Shown here: positions 44,711 through 54,414 of the stretch, piece by piece
Layout: every line of letters starts with the position of its first letter
Numbering within the stretch: position 1 is the stretch's first letter
Origin: Myxococcales bacterium
GTDB lineage: Bacteria > Myxococcota_A > Polyangia > Nannocystales > Nannocystaceae
Assembly (NCBI GenBank): GCA_020633295.1
Contig: JACKDW010000010.1
Coordinates: 1-64,000 of the forward strand
DNA: 64,000 nt
Reading direction: 5' to 3'
Notes under the pieces: model-generated
Seen by the model: the letters and a program-made list of their open reading frames with translations, nothing else
Told to the model about the DNA's origin: nothing
The model's database searches: none
Program-made: the position numbers and the translations under genes

Positions 44711-45205
44711 ATGGTGGCCGTGCGCGCGACGATCGTTTTTCTAAGTGTCTCTTCAGTCATGTTCATGCTGCCGCCGAGCCTCGCGCGCGCGGCGGGACCG
44801 TGCGACTGCGATCACCTGATCACGGCCGACACGCCCTCGGCGAACGGCGTCGACATGGGCGTGCAGCCGGGCGAGAGCGTCTGCGTGCAGGGCGGCGCGC
44901 GCGAGTTCTTGCGGCTCTACGACTTCATCGGCGCGGAGGACGGCGTCATCGAGATCCGCAACTGCGAGGGGCAGGTCGACATCAGCAACGACGATCGCGG
45001 CTACGGGCTGACGGTCGACGGCTCGTCGTTCTTCCGCGTCACCGGCACCGGCGACGACGAGCACGAGTACGGGTTCAAGATCCGCGCGTCGAAGGACGGC
45101 CCGGATTATTCGGCGAGCGGCGTCGTCGTGGCGGGGCTCAGCACCGACTACGAGCTCGATCACTTCGAGGTCTACGAGACGGGCTTCGCCGGCTTCAACC
45201 TCTAG
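44711..45205 (+). CDS. Secreted beta-helix-type protein, probably C-terminally truncated
   Basis: 164 residues from ATG 44711 (GAGG immediately upstream). Signal peptide FLSVSSVMFMLPPSLARA, mature from AGPCDCDHLITADTPS. The middle (VDISNDDRGYGLTVDGSSFF, VVVAGLSTDYELDHFEVYET) has the strand-turn pattern of right-handed parallel beta-helix (pectate-lyase-like) proteins, but only about five rungs are present. Homologous proteins I recall are about twice as long and continue after GFAGF. Here the frame stops at TAG 45203, so a nonsense or indel truncation is suspected. The signal-peptide codons are AT-rich. Confidence 0.7.
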   Translation: MVAVRATIVFLSVSSVMFMLPPSLARAAGPCDCDHLITADTPSANGVDMGVQPGESVCVQGGAREFLRLYDFIGAEDGVIEIRNCEGQVDISNDDRGYGLTVDGSSFFRVTGTGDDEHEYGFKIRASKDGPDYSASGVVVAGLSTDYELDHFEVYETGFAGFNL

Positions 45206-45361
45206 TCGGCGCCCAGGCGGCTCCGCTCGTCGCTCGCGCCCTTCAGCGCGTCGTCCAGCGCGACTCGCCGCGGGGCCGCCTGGACCTCGAGCACGCGGCA
45301 GCGCGCGGGAGCGGGCGGCGCTGTGCGGAGCTCCTGGCGCGGCGCGGGCACGGCTCGGGCG

Positions 45362-48358
45362 CTACCCGTAGAACACCCAGCACAGCACCGCCGCGCGCGC
45401 GCCGTCGGGGTCGGCGAGCAGCACGTGCGTCTGCGGGTCCGGGTCGCCGACGACGGCCCCGTCGCGCAGCTCGAAGAACTCCATGCGAGCGAGCGCTGCG
45501 GCCTCGACGAGCAGCTCGAGCGCGTGATCGATCTCGAGATGGTGGCGATACGGCAGGTCGCGACCTCGCGCGGCCAGCAGGCGCGCGTACGCGACGTCCA
45601 CGCGACGGAGCGTAGCGGCGCGCGTCGTGTTCGCGCGGCGTCGACCGCCGAAGACGAAGCCGTGGGGCTCGAGCGCGACGAGCAGCTGCCGCAGCGCGCC
45701 CAGGGCGGAGCCCGCGGGCGCGAGCGCGCCGATGTCCCGGTAGCGTTCGGGCGCGACCTCGTCGCGCGTCCCGTCCCAGGCGGCGAACCAGAGGCCGTTG
45801 AAGTTGGAGGTGGCGGAGAGTCGGCGGGCTGCGTCGTCCAGCAGCTCGGTTACGGGGGCCGGGTCGACGAGCGCGAGCGCGGCGGCCGGGGGCAGCGCGG
45901 CGCGCAGCTCGGCGCGGGTCTCGGGGTGGAGCCGGGCGGCCGCGCGGCGCAGGCCGGGGTCGTCGTACCAGCCGGTGAACTCGTTGGGCTGGCTCTCGAG
46001 CCAGGAGTAGAGAGCGCCGGCCGCTGCGGCCAGGAGCGGGCGACCCGAAAGCCCAGCGCATCGTGAGCGGCGCCGCGCCGGGGCTCGCTGGCGGCTCGGC
46101 CGCGAGCGCGTCGTCGTCGTCGGGCGCGGCGACGAGGCGGCAGGCGCGGAGCGCCTCGCTCGCGCCGACCGCCGCGAGGTGGGGGATCGAGCGCGGGTCG
46201 GCGAGCGGCGCAGCAGCGCCGCGCAGCCCGGTCGCGTCGCCGGATCGCCCAGACCGGCGTGGAGGGCGGGCAGCGCCCCGAGGCCGCGCTGCCGCAGCGC
46301 CCCGAAGAACAGGCGGTCCATCCCGCCGCCCGGGGCGGCCAGGCGCGAGACGAGGTGCTCGTCGGCGACGCCCGGCTGCGCGTGGGGCTTGTCGAGGCCG
46401 TTCCCGGTCGAGCAGCCGCGCGCGAGCCAGCGGGCGAACAGGTCGTCGTGGGGCGTCGGCAGCTCCCGCATCTCGGCGACGACGGCCGCCGCGGTGGCGC
46501 GCGAGAGCGGCGTCGGCTGGCTCGGCGAGAGCCACTGGCTCAGCGGGCCCTCGATCCAGGCGGTGGGCGGCGCGTTCGCGAGCAGCGCGGCGAGCAGCGG
46601 CGCGACCTGGTCCTCCGGGAAGATGTGGAGGATGTGCCCGACCATGTCGGCGCGCGAGCCCTCCTCGCGGACGTAGCGCTCGGCTCGCTCGCACAGCAGC
46701 GCGCGCAGGAAGTCGAGATCGATGGGGCCGTAGCCGGGGAGCTCGCCGTCCGGGGGGCGGCAGCGGGACACGTTCGGGCGCGGGTGAACCCAGGCCTCGT
46801 GCGCCGCGCGGGCGCGACGATCGATCTCCGGCGCGGGCGGGGTCAGGCGCGAGGGCCTGCGCGCGCGCAGGTAGCCGCCGATCAGCCCGCGCACCTCCGG
46901 GGCGGGATCGGCGAGCAGGGCGTCGAGCGTCGCCGCGTCGAGGTCGGGGTGCATGGTGATCGCGCGCGTCAGGAGCTGACGCGCGCGCGCGCCGGTGTGA
47001 CGCTCGAGCGCGGCGAGCAGGCGGCGCAGCGCGACGTCGCCGACGCGCGTGAAGTGCTCGAGGAAGGACTTGAGATCGCGCCACTCCAGGGACTTCTGCT
47101 CGACGATCGACAGCTGCGCGTCGAGCCAGGCGTCGAGGACCTCGTCCGCCGGGTGCGCCTCGAGGTAGCGCGCGCGCGCGTCGTCCTTCGTGATCTTCGG
47201 CTCGAGCAGGAGCCGGGCGCGGCGCTCGGGCGGGAGCGCGCGGATCATCGCGACGAGGCGCGCCGAGGCGACCGGGTCCCGCGCGCAGGTGTTGTCGGAG
47301 ACGGCGCGGCGGAGCAGCACGTCGAGTTCAGGCGGCCAGTCCGCGCCCCAGCGATCCGCGAGCGCGAGCGCGGTGATCGTGCTCGCCCAGTCCTGGAAGG
47401 AGCGGTCGACGAGCTCGAGCGCGCGATCGAGCAGCGCGTCGTCGAGGCCGGGGCGACCGTCGAGCAGCGCGAGCGCGTCGCCCATGTCGTGGTGGTGGTG
47501 GCACAGCGCCGCGACGACCTCCTCGGGTCGCCAGTGATCGACGAAGGGCGCGAGTCGACGCGGCGTCGGCGGCCAGCGGGTCGTGGTGGCCGCGAGGGCC
47601 TCGCGCGTCCACGCCGGCGGCGCGACGCGAACGCCGTCGAGCCCCGCGACGCGCGGGTCGCTGGCGTGGAGGAAGTTCCGCGCGACGACGCGCCGCTGGT
47701 CGGGCGTGAGCGCGGACTCGTCCAGGACCCCGAGGGTGATCAGGCAGCCGCGGAGCGGGGCGGTGAGCATGGTTGGGTGCTCCGCCGCGAGCAGGCGCGC
47801 GGGCTCGTCGAGGCAGCCGAGCACGAGCTGGGTGTGGTCGCCGCGCCACCAGCCGAACTTGTGCGGGCGGATGAGCTGGCGCGAGAGCAAGGTGAGCAGC
47901 TCCTCGGCGCTCCACGCCCCGTGCGGCCAGCAGTAGGCCCAGGCCTCGTCGATCCGCGGATCGGGGATCAAGCCGCGGCGCAGCGCCTCCCACAGCACGA
48001 CGCCCGCGCGCTCGCCGGCGACCTCCTTGATCGGTCGGTACTTGTCGTTGAAGCCGCCGTGATCCTCCGCAGCGGACAACGCGGCGGCGAGCTCTTCTTC
48101 TGACGCGGGAGCGGGGGGCGCGATCGGGAGGCCAGCCGGGTCTCGCCACGCGCTGCGGTGAACGCCGAAGCGTCGCGCGGCGAGCTCCAGCGCGCTCTCG
48201 AGGGTGAGCGTGTACTCCTGGAAGCAGACCGCGTCCGACGCGTCGTGTCCCGTGAGCCTCCACCGCTCGCGGTCGAGCGCGGCCGTGAGCCGCGTCGGTC
48301 GGGGGCTGCCCCACGCGGGCCGCGGGGGCAGGGGATCGAGGGTCCAGACGTCGCGCAT
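45362..48358 (-). CDS. Large hypothetical protein with HEAT-like repeats, internal double frameshift
   Basis: 998 residues from ATG 48358. No signal peptide. Long Arg/Ala/Leu-rich helical repeats, including leucine-spaced HEAT-like units (ARQLLTRAITMHPDLDAATL, DALLADPAPEVRGLIGGYLR). The N-terminal third (VCFQEYTLTLESALELAARR; GGFNDKYRPIKEVAG) and the C-terminal segment (YRHHLEIDHALELLVEAAAL) are distinctive, but I do not recognise the family. Between about 46045 and 46215 the frame yields Arg/Ser/Pro noise, while the other frame reads LADPRSIPHLAAVGASEALR and ACRLVAAPDDDDALA. A missing C near 46212 and an extra T near 46045 would restore it. Confidence 0.8.
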   Translation of the reverse strand: MRDVWTLDPLPPRPAWGSPRPTRLTAALDRERWRLTGHDASDAVCFQEYTLTLESALELAARRFGVHRSAWRDPAGLPIAPPAPASEEELAAALSAAEDHGGFNDKYRPIKEVAGERAGVVLWEALRRGLIPDPRIDEAWAYCWPHGAWSAEELLTLLSRQLIRPHKFGWWRGDHTQLVLGCLDEPARLLAAEHPTMLTAPLRGCLITLGVLDESALTPDQRRVVARNFLHASDPRVAGLDGVRVAPPAWTREALAATTTRWPPTPRRLAPFVDHWRPEEVVAALCHHHHDMGDALALLDGRPGLDDALLDRALELVDRSFQDWASTITALALADRWGADWPPELDVLLRRAVSDNTCARDPVASARLVAMIRALPPERRARLLLEPKITKDDARARYLEAHPADEVLDAWLDAQLSIVEQKSLEWRDLKSFLEHFTRVGDVALRRLLAALERHTGARARQLLTRAITMHPDLDAATLDALLADPAPEVRGLIGGYLRARRPSRLTPPAPEIDRRARAAHEAWVHPRPNVSRCRPPDGELPGYGPIDLDFLRALLCERAERYVREEGSRADMVGHILHIFPEDQVAPLLAALLANAPPTAWIEGPLSQWLSPSQPTPLSRATAAAVVAEMRELPTPHDDLFARWLARGCSTGNGLDKPHAQPGVADEHLVSRLAAPGGGMDRLFFGALRQRGLGALPALHAGLGDPATRPGCAALLRRSPTRARSPTSRRSARARRSAPAASSPRPTTTTRSRPSRQRAPARRRSRCAGLSGRPLLAAAAGALYSWLESQPNEFTGWYDDPGLRRAAARLHPETRAELRAALPPAAALALVDPAPVTELLDDAARRLSATSNFNGLWFAAWDGTRDEVAPERYRDIGALAPAGSALGALRQLLVALEPHGFVFGGRRRANTTRAATLRRVDVAYARLLAARGRDLPYRHHLEIDHALELLVEAAALARMEFFELRDGAVVGDPDPQTHVLLADPDGARAAVLCWVFYG

Positions 48359-48487
48359 CGGGGGGCCAATCGTACGCGCTCGCGGTTGCGCTCGCCGTGA
48401 GTAACGCTTGCGCCGACCGTGACGCGCGCGCGGGAGCACGCGCGGCCGCGCCACGCGACCAGGCTCGCGTGGTCGCGCGAGCTCGGC

Positions 48488-48493
48488 TACGGT
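48488..48493 (+). promoter_or_regulatory. -10-like TACGGT for the acetyltransferase gene
   Basis: TACGGT ends 18 nt before ATG 48512, in a GGCTACGGT context like other starts in the window. Confidence 0.35.
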
Positions 48494-48511
48494 CGCGCCA
48501 CGGCGCGGCCG

Positions 48512-49325
48512 ATGGCGACGACGATCAGCACCGAGCAGCTCGTCACCCAGCTCAAGGCGCTGGGGGTCCGCGAGGGCGGCGTGGTGCTCGTGCACACCGC
48601 GTTCTCGGCCGTGCGCCCCGTCGAGCGCGGGCCGCTCGGGTTGATCGCGGCGCTGCGCGTGGCGTTAGGGCCAGGCGGTACGCTCGTGATGCCGACGATG
48701 ACCGCCGGCGACGCGGTGTTCGATCCCGCGACGACGCCGACCGACGGCATGGGGATCACCGCGGAGCGGTTCTGGCGACAGCCCGGCGTCGTCCGCAGCG
48801 GGCACCCGGGCGCCTCGTTCGCGGCCGCGGGTCCGCTGGCCCGCGACATCTGTCGACCGCAGCCGCTCTCGCCGCCCCACGGGCCCGACAGCCCGGTGGG
48901 GCGCGTGCACGATCATGACGGGCAGGTGCTGCTGCTGGGCGTCGGGCACGACGCGAGCACGACGCTGCACCTCGCGGAGGCGCTCGCCCGCGTCCCCTAC
49001 GCGGTGACGCACCCTTGCGTCGTGCTCGTCGACGGCGTCGCGCGCACGCTGCTGCTCGCGGAGACCGATCACTGCTGCGCGGGCTTCGAGCGCGCCGACG
49101 CGTGGCTGCGCGCGGGCGGGCTGCAGCGCGAGGGTCCGGTCGGCTACGCGCGCGCCCGCCTCGTCGACGCGCGCGCGCTCGTGCGGGGTCGCCGTGGAGG
49201 CGCTGCGGCGCGACCCGCTCGTGTTCCTGTGCCCGCCGACGCGCGCGTGCGAGGAGTGCGAGCGCGCGCGCGCGAGCGTGGGGCGCCCGGTCGCGCCGGT
49301 CGCCGTCGCCAGTGATATGCCCTGA
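48512..49325 (+). pseudogene. Aminoglycoside 3-N-acetyltransferase (AAC(3))-family protein, frameshifted near the C-terminus
   Basis: ATG 48512. The first 225 residues match the Antibiotic_NAT/AAC(3) fold: VLVHTAFSAVRPVERGPLGL, GTLVMPTMTAG, HPGASFAAAGPLARDICR, LLLGVGHDASTTLHLAEAL. The annotated frame then turns into Arg/Ala noise after ALVRG. Shifting one base at the GGGG near 49187 restores VAVEALRRDPLVFLCPPTRA, CEECERARASVG and a stop at 49325, the proper C-terminus. Family members acetylate aminoglycosides or related amines; many chromosomal homologues have other roles. If the indel is real, the C-terminus is lost. Confidence 0.78.
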
Positions 49326-49334
49326 GGGACAGGA

Positions 49335-52258
49335 TTATGGCACGCGCGCGTCCGGTCGCGACGCGGCCGTCGTCGGGCAGCCCGCGCGCGCGAGGACGGG
49401 CGCGGGCATCGGCACCGTCACCGGCAGCGACCGCAGGCGGACGAGCCGCGTCGTCACCCGCGGCGCGCCGCTGAGGTTCTCGATGAAGTCGACGCGAGCC
49501 CAGCGATCGTCGCGCTCACCGGGCGCGCGCGCCGGCGCCGACAGCACCAGCGCTTCGGGCCAGGGTTGTGGGATCGCGCGCAGCGCTCGCGGCTTGTGTT
49601 CGCGGCTCAGCAGGCCCAGGGGGCCGAGCTCCTGGAGCCGCAGCTCCAGGGAGGCGGGCGCGTGCACGAGCACGTACACCTCGCTCCAGGGCTTCCTGGG
49701 CGCTCGCAGCTGCTCGGCGAGCGCCGTGTTGACGACGTGGCCGCCGGTCTTCGACACGCCGATCCACTCGGTCCGCTCGCGGCCGGGGGGTCGACGGGGG
49801 TGCCAGTCCTCGAGCGCGGCGGCGGCCTTCGCCGCGTCGCCCTCGCGCAGCCACGAGACCGCGCGCAGCGTCGAGAGGCGCGCGCGCTCGAAGTACAGCT
49901 CGATGCCGAGCTCCGACGGCGTGTAGTCGTTCATCGCCGCGTACCACTCGCGGGTGAACGGGCGGTCGATCGCCGGCACGCCGTCGAGGCGCGCGCGCTC
50001 GTGGGCCGCGAACGCGGCGCGCGCCTCCGCGCCGGCGCCCTCGATCACGTCGAGCAGCGCGGCGTGATCCAGCGGCGTCGCGCCGTACTCGAGCAGCGAG
50101 CTCGCGGCGCGGCGGGCCAGCGCGACGCGATCCTCGGCGACCAGGCCCGCGACCAGCTCGGCGACCTGACCCGGGGTGGCGGGCCAGCTCGAGCTCGCCC
50201 TCGGCGCGGCGTACGGCTGGTGCGGACCGAGCGTCGGGCGTTCGAAGCGGACCGCGTCGCGGAGCAGCTGCGCGAAGCAGGCGCGCTGCGCGAGCGATAG
50301 CGCGGGGTCACCCACGCGGGCCGCGAGCCGCTGGATCACCTCGTCCACCGGGTGCTCGCGCGCGTTCTCGGTGACGACGCGCGCCAGCTGCTCGTAGGCC
50401 TGCGCGGGGTCGGGGCCGCTCCGCGCCGCCTCCCAGTAGAACTCGACGCGTCGGTCGAACACGAGCTCGCGCTCGAGCTTGAGCAGCCGCTCGCGCTCGT
50501 CGGGGTACACGCGTCGCTCCATGCGCTCCAGCTGCTCGTGCTGCCGCGGAGGCGGGCCGCTCGGCGGCGACGCGGTCGGGGCGGGGCGGGGCGGCTCGCC
50601 GGGCGCGAGATAGGCGCCGCTGGAGGCGCTCCCGCGCGGCGCGGCGCCCGGGCGCGCGTGCTCGACGACGCGGTCGCCCTCGATCACGAGCTGCGCGGGC
50701 GCGTGCCGGCTGCGGACCTTGTAGGTGTACTCGTCCATCCCGGACTCGAGCGCGAGCAAGGCGGTCACCGGCGTGAGCGCGTGCGCCTGGAGAGCCGCGT
50801 CGCGCAGCTCGAGCAGGCGCGGCTCGGGTCGCGCGAGCGTGTCGAGCTGCACGTTAAGCCAGCTTGAGCTCCAGGCGCGTTCGAACAGCGGGCCGCCGCT
50901 CGGGCGCGCGCGCGGCGTGAGCTCGTCGCGACGGCCGCGCGCGTCGACGAGCTCGACCGTCACGGGTGTCTGTTCGGGCAGCTCCGCGAGCACGACGAGC
51001 TCGGCGCCGGCGTGGAGCTGCTCGCGCCGCGCGGGCCAGCTCGCGCGCGCGCCCGGGACGGTGATCGCGACGTCGTGGCGCACCGGCCCCGCGAGCGCGC
51101 GGGCGATGAGCGCGGGCGGCCAGCGTGTCCACCCGGACAGGCCGGGCTCGAGCGCCGGCGCGCGCGGCCTGCGAGACCGCGCCGGCGAGGCCGTCGTCGG
51201 CGTCGCCGCTGATGAGCAGGTCGACGCGCCGCGCCCCGCGCCGGCGAAGCGCCTCCAGGAGCTGCGAGGGCGCCCGCGCGCGGCCGGCGTCCGTGATGAT
51301 GAGCAGCCGGGCGGCCGCGCCCGCGTCGAGCTCACGCAGCGCGCTGGTCAGGTTCGTCGCGCCCAGCGCCCCGCGGCCGTGCAGGCGTCGGAAGACCTCG
51401 GGGCCCAGCGCGTCCAGCGGTCCGCGGTAGTACGACGAGACGCGCTGGTCGAAGGCCAGCAGCTCGAGCTCGAGCGGCGCGCGTCGACGCTCGCGCAGCG
51501 CCTGCAGCACACGCTCGAGCGCGGTGACGGTCGCGTGCCAGCGGGGCCCCATCGACGCGGAGCTGTCGACGAGGATCACGAGCGGACCCTCGATCGACTC
51601 GGGGTCGTCGCCGCCGTGCTGCAGCCGCAGGAGCGCGCGCTCGCCCGCGCGGGCGGCCACGCTGCCCTCGGCGTCCGCGAAGCCCACGTAGCTGAGCGCG
51701 ACCTGCCGCGGCGCGACCTCGAGCACGGGGAACACCTCCAGCGTGAGCAGCGGGCGGCCGCGCTCGTCGTGCCGGAGACGCAGCAGCGCGGGGTCGCGGC
51801 GACCCGCGCGGAGCTCACGAAACACCTCCTGGCCGACGGTCCGCGGGACGAGCACCGCGTCGTTCCAGCCGCCGTGGACCGAGAGCGCCATGCGGGTGAC
51901 GCTCGCGCCGACGGGCAGCGCGAGCGCGAGCTCGGCCGTGTCGAGCTCGGGCGACTCCGCCGAGAGCAGCAGGCGGAGTTTCGGTCAGCTCGAGGACGCC
52001 GTCGCTGACTGTCTTTTGATACATGTTATCGAGGCGGCCGAGGCGGACGTCCTCGACGAGCGCGCGGCGCTCCGCGTCGGCGGGCGCCGTCGCGGGTCGA
52101 GCGGGAGCCCGACGTGGCTGCGCGGCGACCCCGGGTCCGGAGGCCGCGTCGGCGCGGGCGCGCAGGCGGCGAGCAGCGCGGCGAGCAGCGCGGGACGTCC
52201 CGCGCGCGCGCGGACCCCTGGCCGTCGCGCGCCGCTCGCTCGTCGCCCTCGACCACGC
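49335..52258 (-). pseudogene. VIT/VWA-domain lipoprotein with at least three frame breaks
   Basis: Reading with frame changes, from GTG 52258: basic N-terminus, GRPALLAALLAAC (lipobox), a Pro/Ala/Asp stretch, then LVEDVRLGRLDNMYQKTVSD and KLRLLLSAESPELDTAELAL; a VIT-like domain (LALPVGASVTRMALSVHGGW); VWA domain with MIDAS LVILVDSSASMG and LLIITDAG. A long C-terminal part follows (AWSSSWLNVQLDTLARPEPR; VYPDERERLLKLERELVFDR). Breaks lie near 52090, 51980 and 51160. Such VIT/VWA proteins are exported and often bind other proteins. The start lies 56 bp downstream of the kinase gene stop, so the two form an operon. Confidence 0.72.
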
Positions 52259-52313
52259 ACCGTGGTTGGGAACGCCCGCGTCGTCGGGGGCGGTCTCCTG
52301 CGCGCCGCGCGGG

Positions 52314-54287
52314 TCACGGCTCGCCGTCCGTCGCGGGCGCGCCGGCGGTGAGCGACTGGAGCGCCAAGACCGTCGCGCACGAGGCGACGACGATGGCGGT
52401 GTTGAACAGCTCGAAGTGCCAGCGGGGCCACAGCGCGACCGCGTAGGCGCCGAGGATGAACGCGACCCCAGGGAGCAGCAGCGCGCGGTGAACGACGAGC
52501 GCGCTCGCGATGACGAGGCAGCCGCTCTGCAGCAGATCGCCCGCGAGCATCGTGGGCGCCGGCGTGTCGAGCAGCAGCCCGACCGCGCGGCTGAGCACCA
52601 GCGCGAACAACACGAAGCCCATGAGCAGCACGAGCCGGCGGTTGATGAGCGTGCTGAGCACGCGGCGGCGCCACCACCAGATCACGCCGGCGTACGCGAC
52701 GACGAGCGCGCCCGCGAGCGCGATCATCATCGCGTGCGAGAGCGTGACGTCGCCGCCGCGGGCGCGCGCGATCCAGATCGCGGCGGTCACCGCGAGCCCG
52801 CAGGCGCACGCGAACGCGAACACGCGGGCGCGCGCCCGGGCGTCGCGGCCGAGGTCGAGGTCGCGGCGCATGGCCTGCATCTCCTCGACGTCGGCGCGCT
52901 CGCGCGCGATCGCGTCGGCGAGCACCTCGACCTGCTCGCGCAGCGCCTCGCGCGGCCCGTCGAGCTGCGCGAGCAGGCGGCGCGCGGCCTCGAGGTCGCG
53001 GCGCGTCAGCTCGACGCGGAGCATGACCTCGAGGCACGCTCGCAGGCCGCCGCGCGCGTCCGCGTTGCCTGGCCACTCGCGCAGCGCGAGGCGGAAGCCG
53101 AACAGGCACTCGTTGCAGCACGCCTGCAGCTCGTCGCCCTGCTCGCGCTGGGCGCTGGGCGTCACCGCCGAGGCCAGCGCGCGCAGCCGCTCGAGCCGCT
53201 CGCGCGCCGCCGCGCTGATCTCGAGGGAGCTGCGGTGCTCCTGGAAGCGCGTGAGCGCGCGCCGCAGCGCGCGGGCGCTCGCGAAGCGCTCCTCGGGCGC
53301 GGGCGCGGTCGCGCGCTGGACGATCGCCGCGAGCTCGTCGGGGACCGAGGGCGGCAGCGTCAGCGGCGACGTCCGCTGCGCCGCGCGCAGCACGTCCAGT
53401 AGCGTCGCGCCGGAGTGAGGCGGCTCGCCGCTGAGCAGCTCGTAGAGACAGGCGCCGAGCAGGTACACGTCGGTGCGCGCGTCGACGCGGCGCGAGTCGC
53501 CGCGCGTCATCTCCGGGGCCATGTACGCCGGCGTGCCGACGAGCACGTCCGGCGCGCCGGTCTCGACCGCGGCGTCGAGCGCGATGCCCCAGTCGACGAG
53601 GTAGACCTCGCCGAACTCGCCGAGCATGACGTTGTCGGGCTTGATGTCGCGGTGGATCACGCCGCAGCTGTGCGCGTAGTCGACCGCGTCGCAGAGGCGC
53701 GCGAGCACCTCGAGGTGCGCGCCGAGGCGGTCGCGGTCGCGCGCGCGCTCGCCGAAGAACGCGTGCGCGGGGTCCTGCATCAGCGCGCGCCAGGTCACGC
53801 CGGAGATCCGGCGCATCACGAGCAGCGGCGCGCGCGACTCGGTCTGCCCGAGCGCGTACACGGGCACGATGTTGGGGTGCTCGAGGCGCCCCATGGTCAG
53901 CGCCTCGCCGAGCAGCGCGTCGACCCGCGCCGGCGTCTCCTCGCCGGCGCGCAGGAGCTTGACCGCGACCTCGCGCCGCAGCGCGCACTGCTGGGCCGCG
54001 AGCACGCGCCCCATGCCGCCCTCCCCGAGCACGGCGCCGAGCTCGAGGTCGAGCGCGACCCGGGGCCCCGACGCGCGCGCGGCCGCGGTCTCGGCGGTCG
54101 CGACCGCGAGCGTCGGCAGCCGCAGCGACTGGCTGAGCAGCGCGCTCGCGGAGTGCACGGGCCCCGCGTCGAGCGTCGCGGCGCGGAGCAGCTCGGGCGT
54201 GATGGTCGCGTCGTGCGCGAGGTCCAGCGACGTCGCCGTGGCGACGAGTCGCCCCGCGATCGGATCGGCGGTCGGGTCGGAGGACAT
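52314..54287 (-). CDS. Ser/Thr protein kinase with six C-terminal transmembrane segments
   Basis: 657 residues from ATG 54287. Kinase domain about 85-375: LGEGGMGRVLAA, VAVKLL, VIHRDIKPDNV, then LVDWGIAL where DFG is expected (DWG), GTPAYMAPEM. The DWG variant is common in Nannocystis-type kinases and keeps the metal-binding Asp. A regulatory helical region with CCNEC follows, then a membrane domain (FAFACACGLAVTAAIWIARA, MMIALAGALVVAYAGVIWWW, LVLLMGFVLFALVLSRAVGL, CLVIASALVVHRALLLPGVA). Such polytopic C-termini are rare in single-pass Pkn kinases. Operon with the VIT/VWA lipoprotein downstream; divergent from the methyltransferase gene. Confidence 0.9.
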   Translation of the reverse strand: MSSDPTADPIAGRLVATATSLDLAHDATITPELLRAATLDAGPVHSASALLSQSLRLPTLAVATAETAAARASGPRVALDLELGAVLGEGGMGRVLAAQQCALRREVAVKLLRAGEETPARVDALLGEALTMGRLEHPNIVPVYALGQTESRAPLLVMRRISGVTWRALMQDPAHAFFGERARDRDRLGAHLEVLARLCDAVDYAHSCGVIHRDIKPDNVMLGEFGEVYLVDWGIALDAAVETGAPDVLVGTPAYMAPEMTRGDSRRVDARTDVYLLGACLYELLSGEPPHSGATLLDVLRAAQRTSPLTLPPSVPDELAAIVQRATAPAPEERFASARALRRALTRFQEHRSSLEISAAARERLERLRALASAVTPSAQREQGDELQACCNECLFGFRLALREWPGNADARGGLRACLEVMLRVELTRRDLEAARRLLAQLDGPREALREQVEVLADAIARERADVEEMQAMRRDLDLGRDARARARVFAFACACGLAVTAAIWIARARGGDVTLSHAMMIALAGALVVAYAGVIWWWRRRVLSTLINRRLVLLMGFVLFALVLSRAVGLLLDTPAPTMLAGDLLQSGCLVIASALVVHRALLLPGVAFILGAYAVALWPRWHFELFNTAIVVASCATVLALQSLTAGAPATDGEP

Positions 54288-54402
54288 GGGCGCGCCCGTC
54301 GATTCTCGCCGAAATCCCGGGCCGCGACCACGTGGCGACCGCGGGCGGCGTGGCCCCGCGCCGCCGCGCCGCGGGCAATTCTGCGTTCGCGCGAAAGCGC
54401 GG

Positions 54403-54408
54403 TAGGGT
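54403..54408 (+). promoter_or_regulatory. -10-like TAGGGT, 6 nt before the methyltransferase start
   Basis: TAGGGT then CTACCG then GTG 54415, predicting a leaderless mRNA. Confidence 0.35.
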
Positions 54409-54414
54409 CTACCG

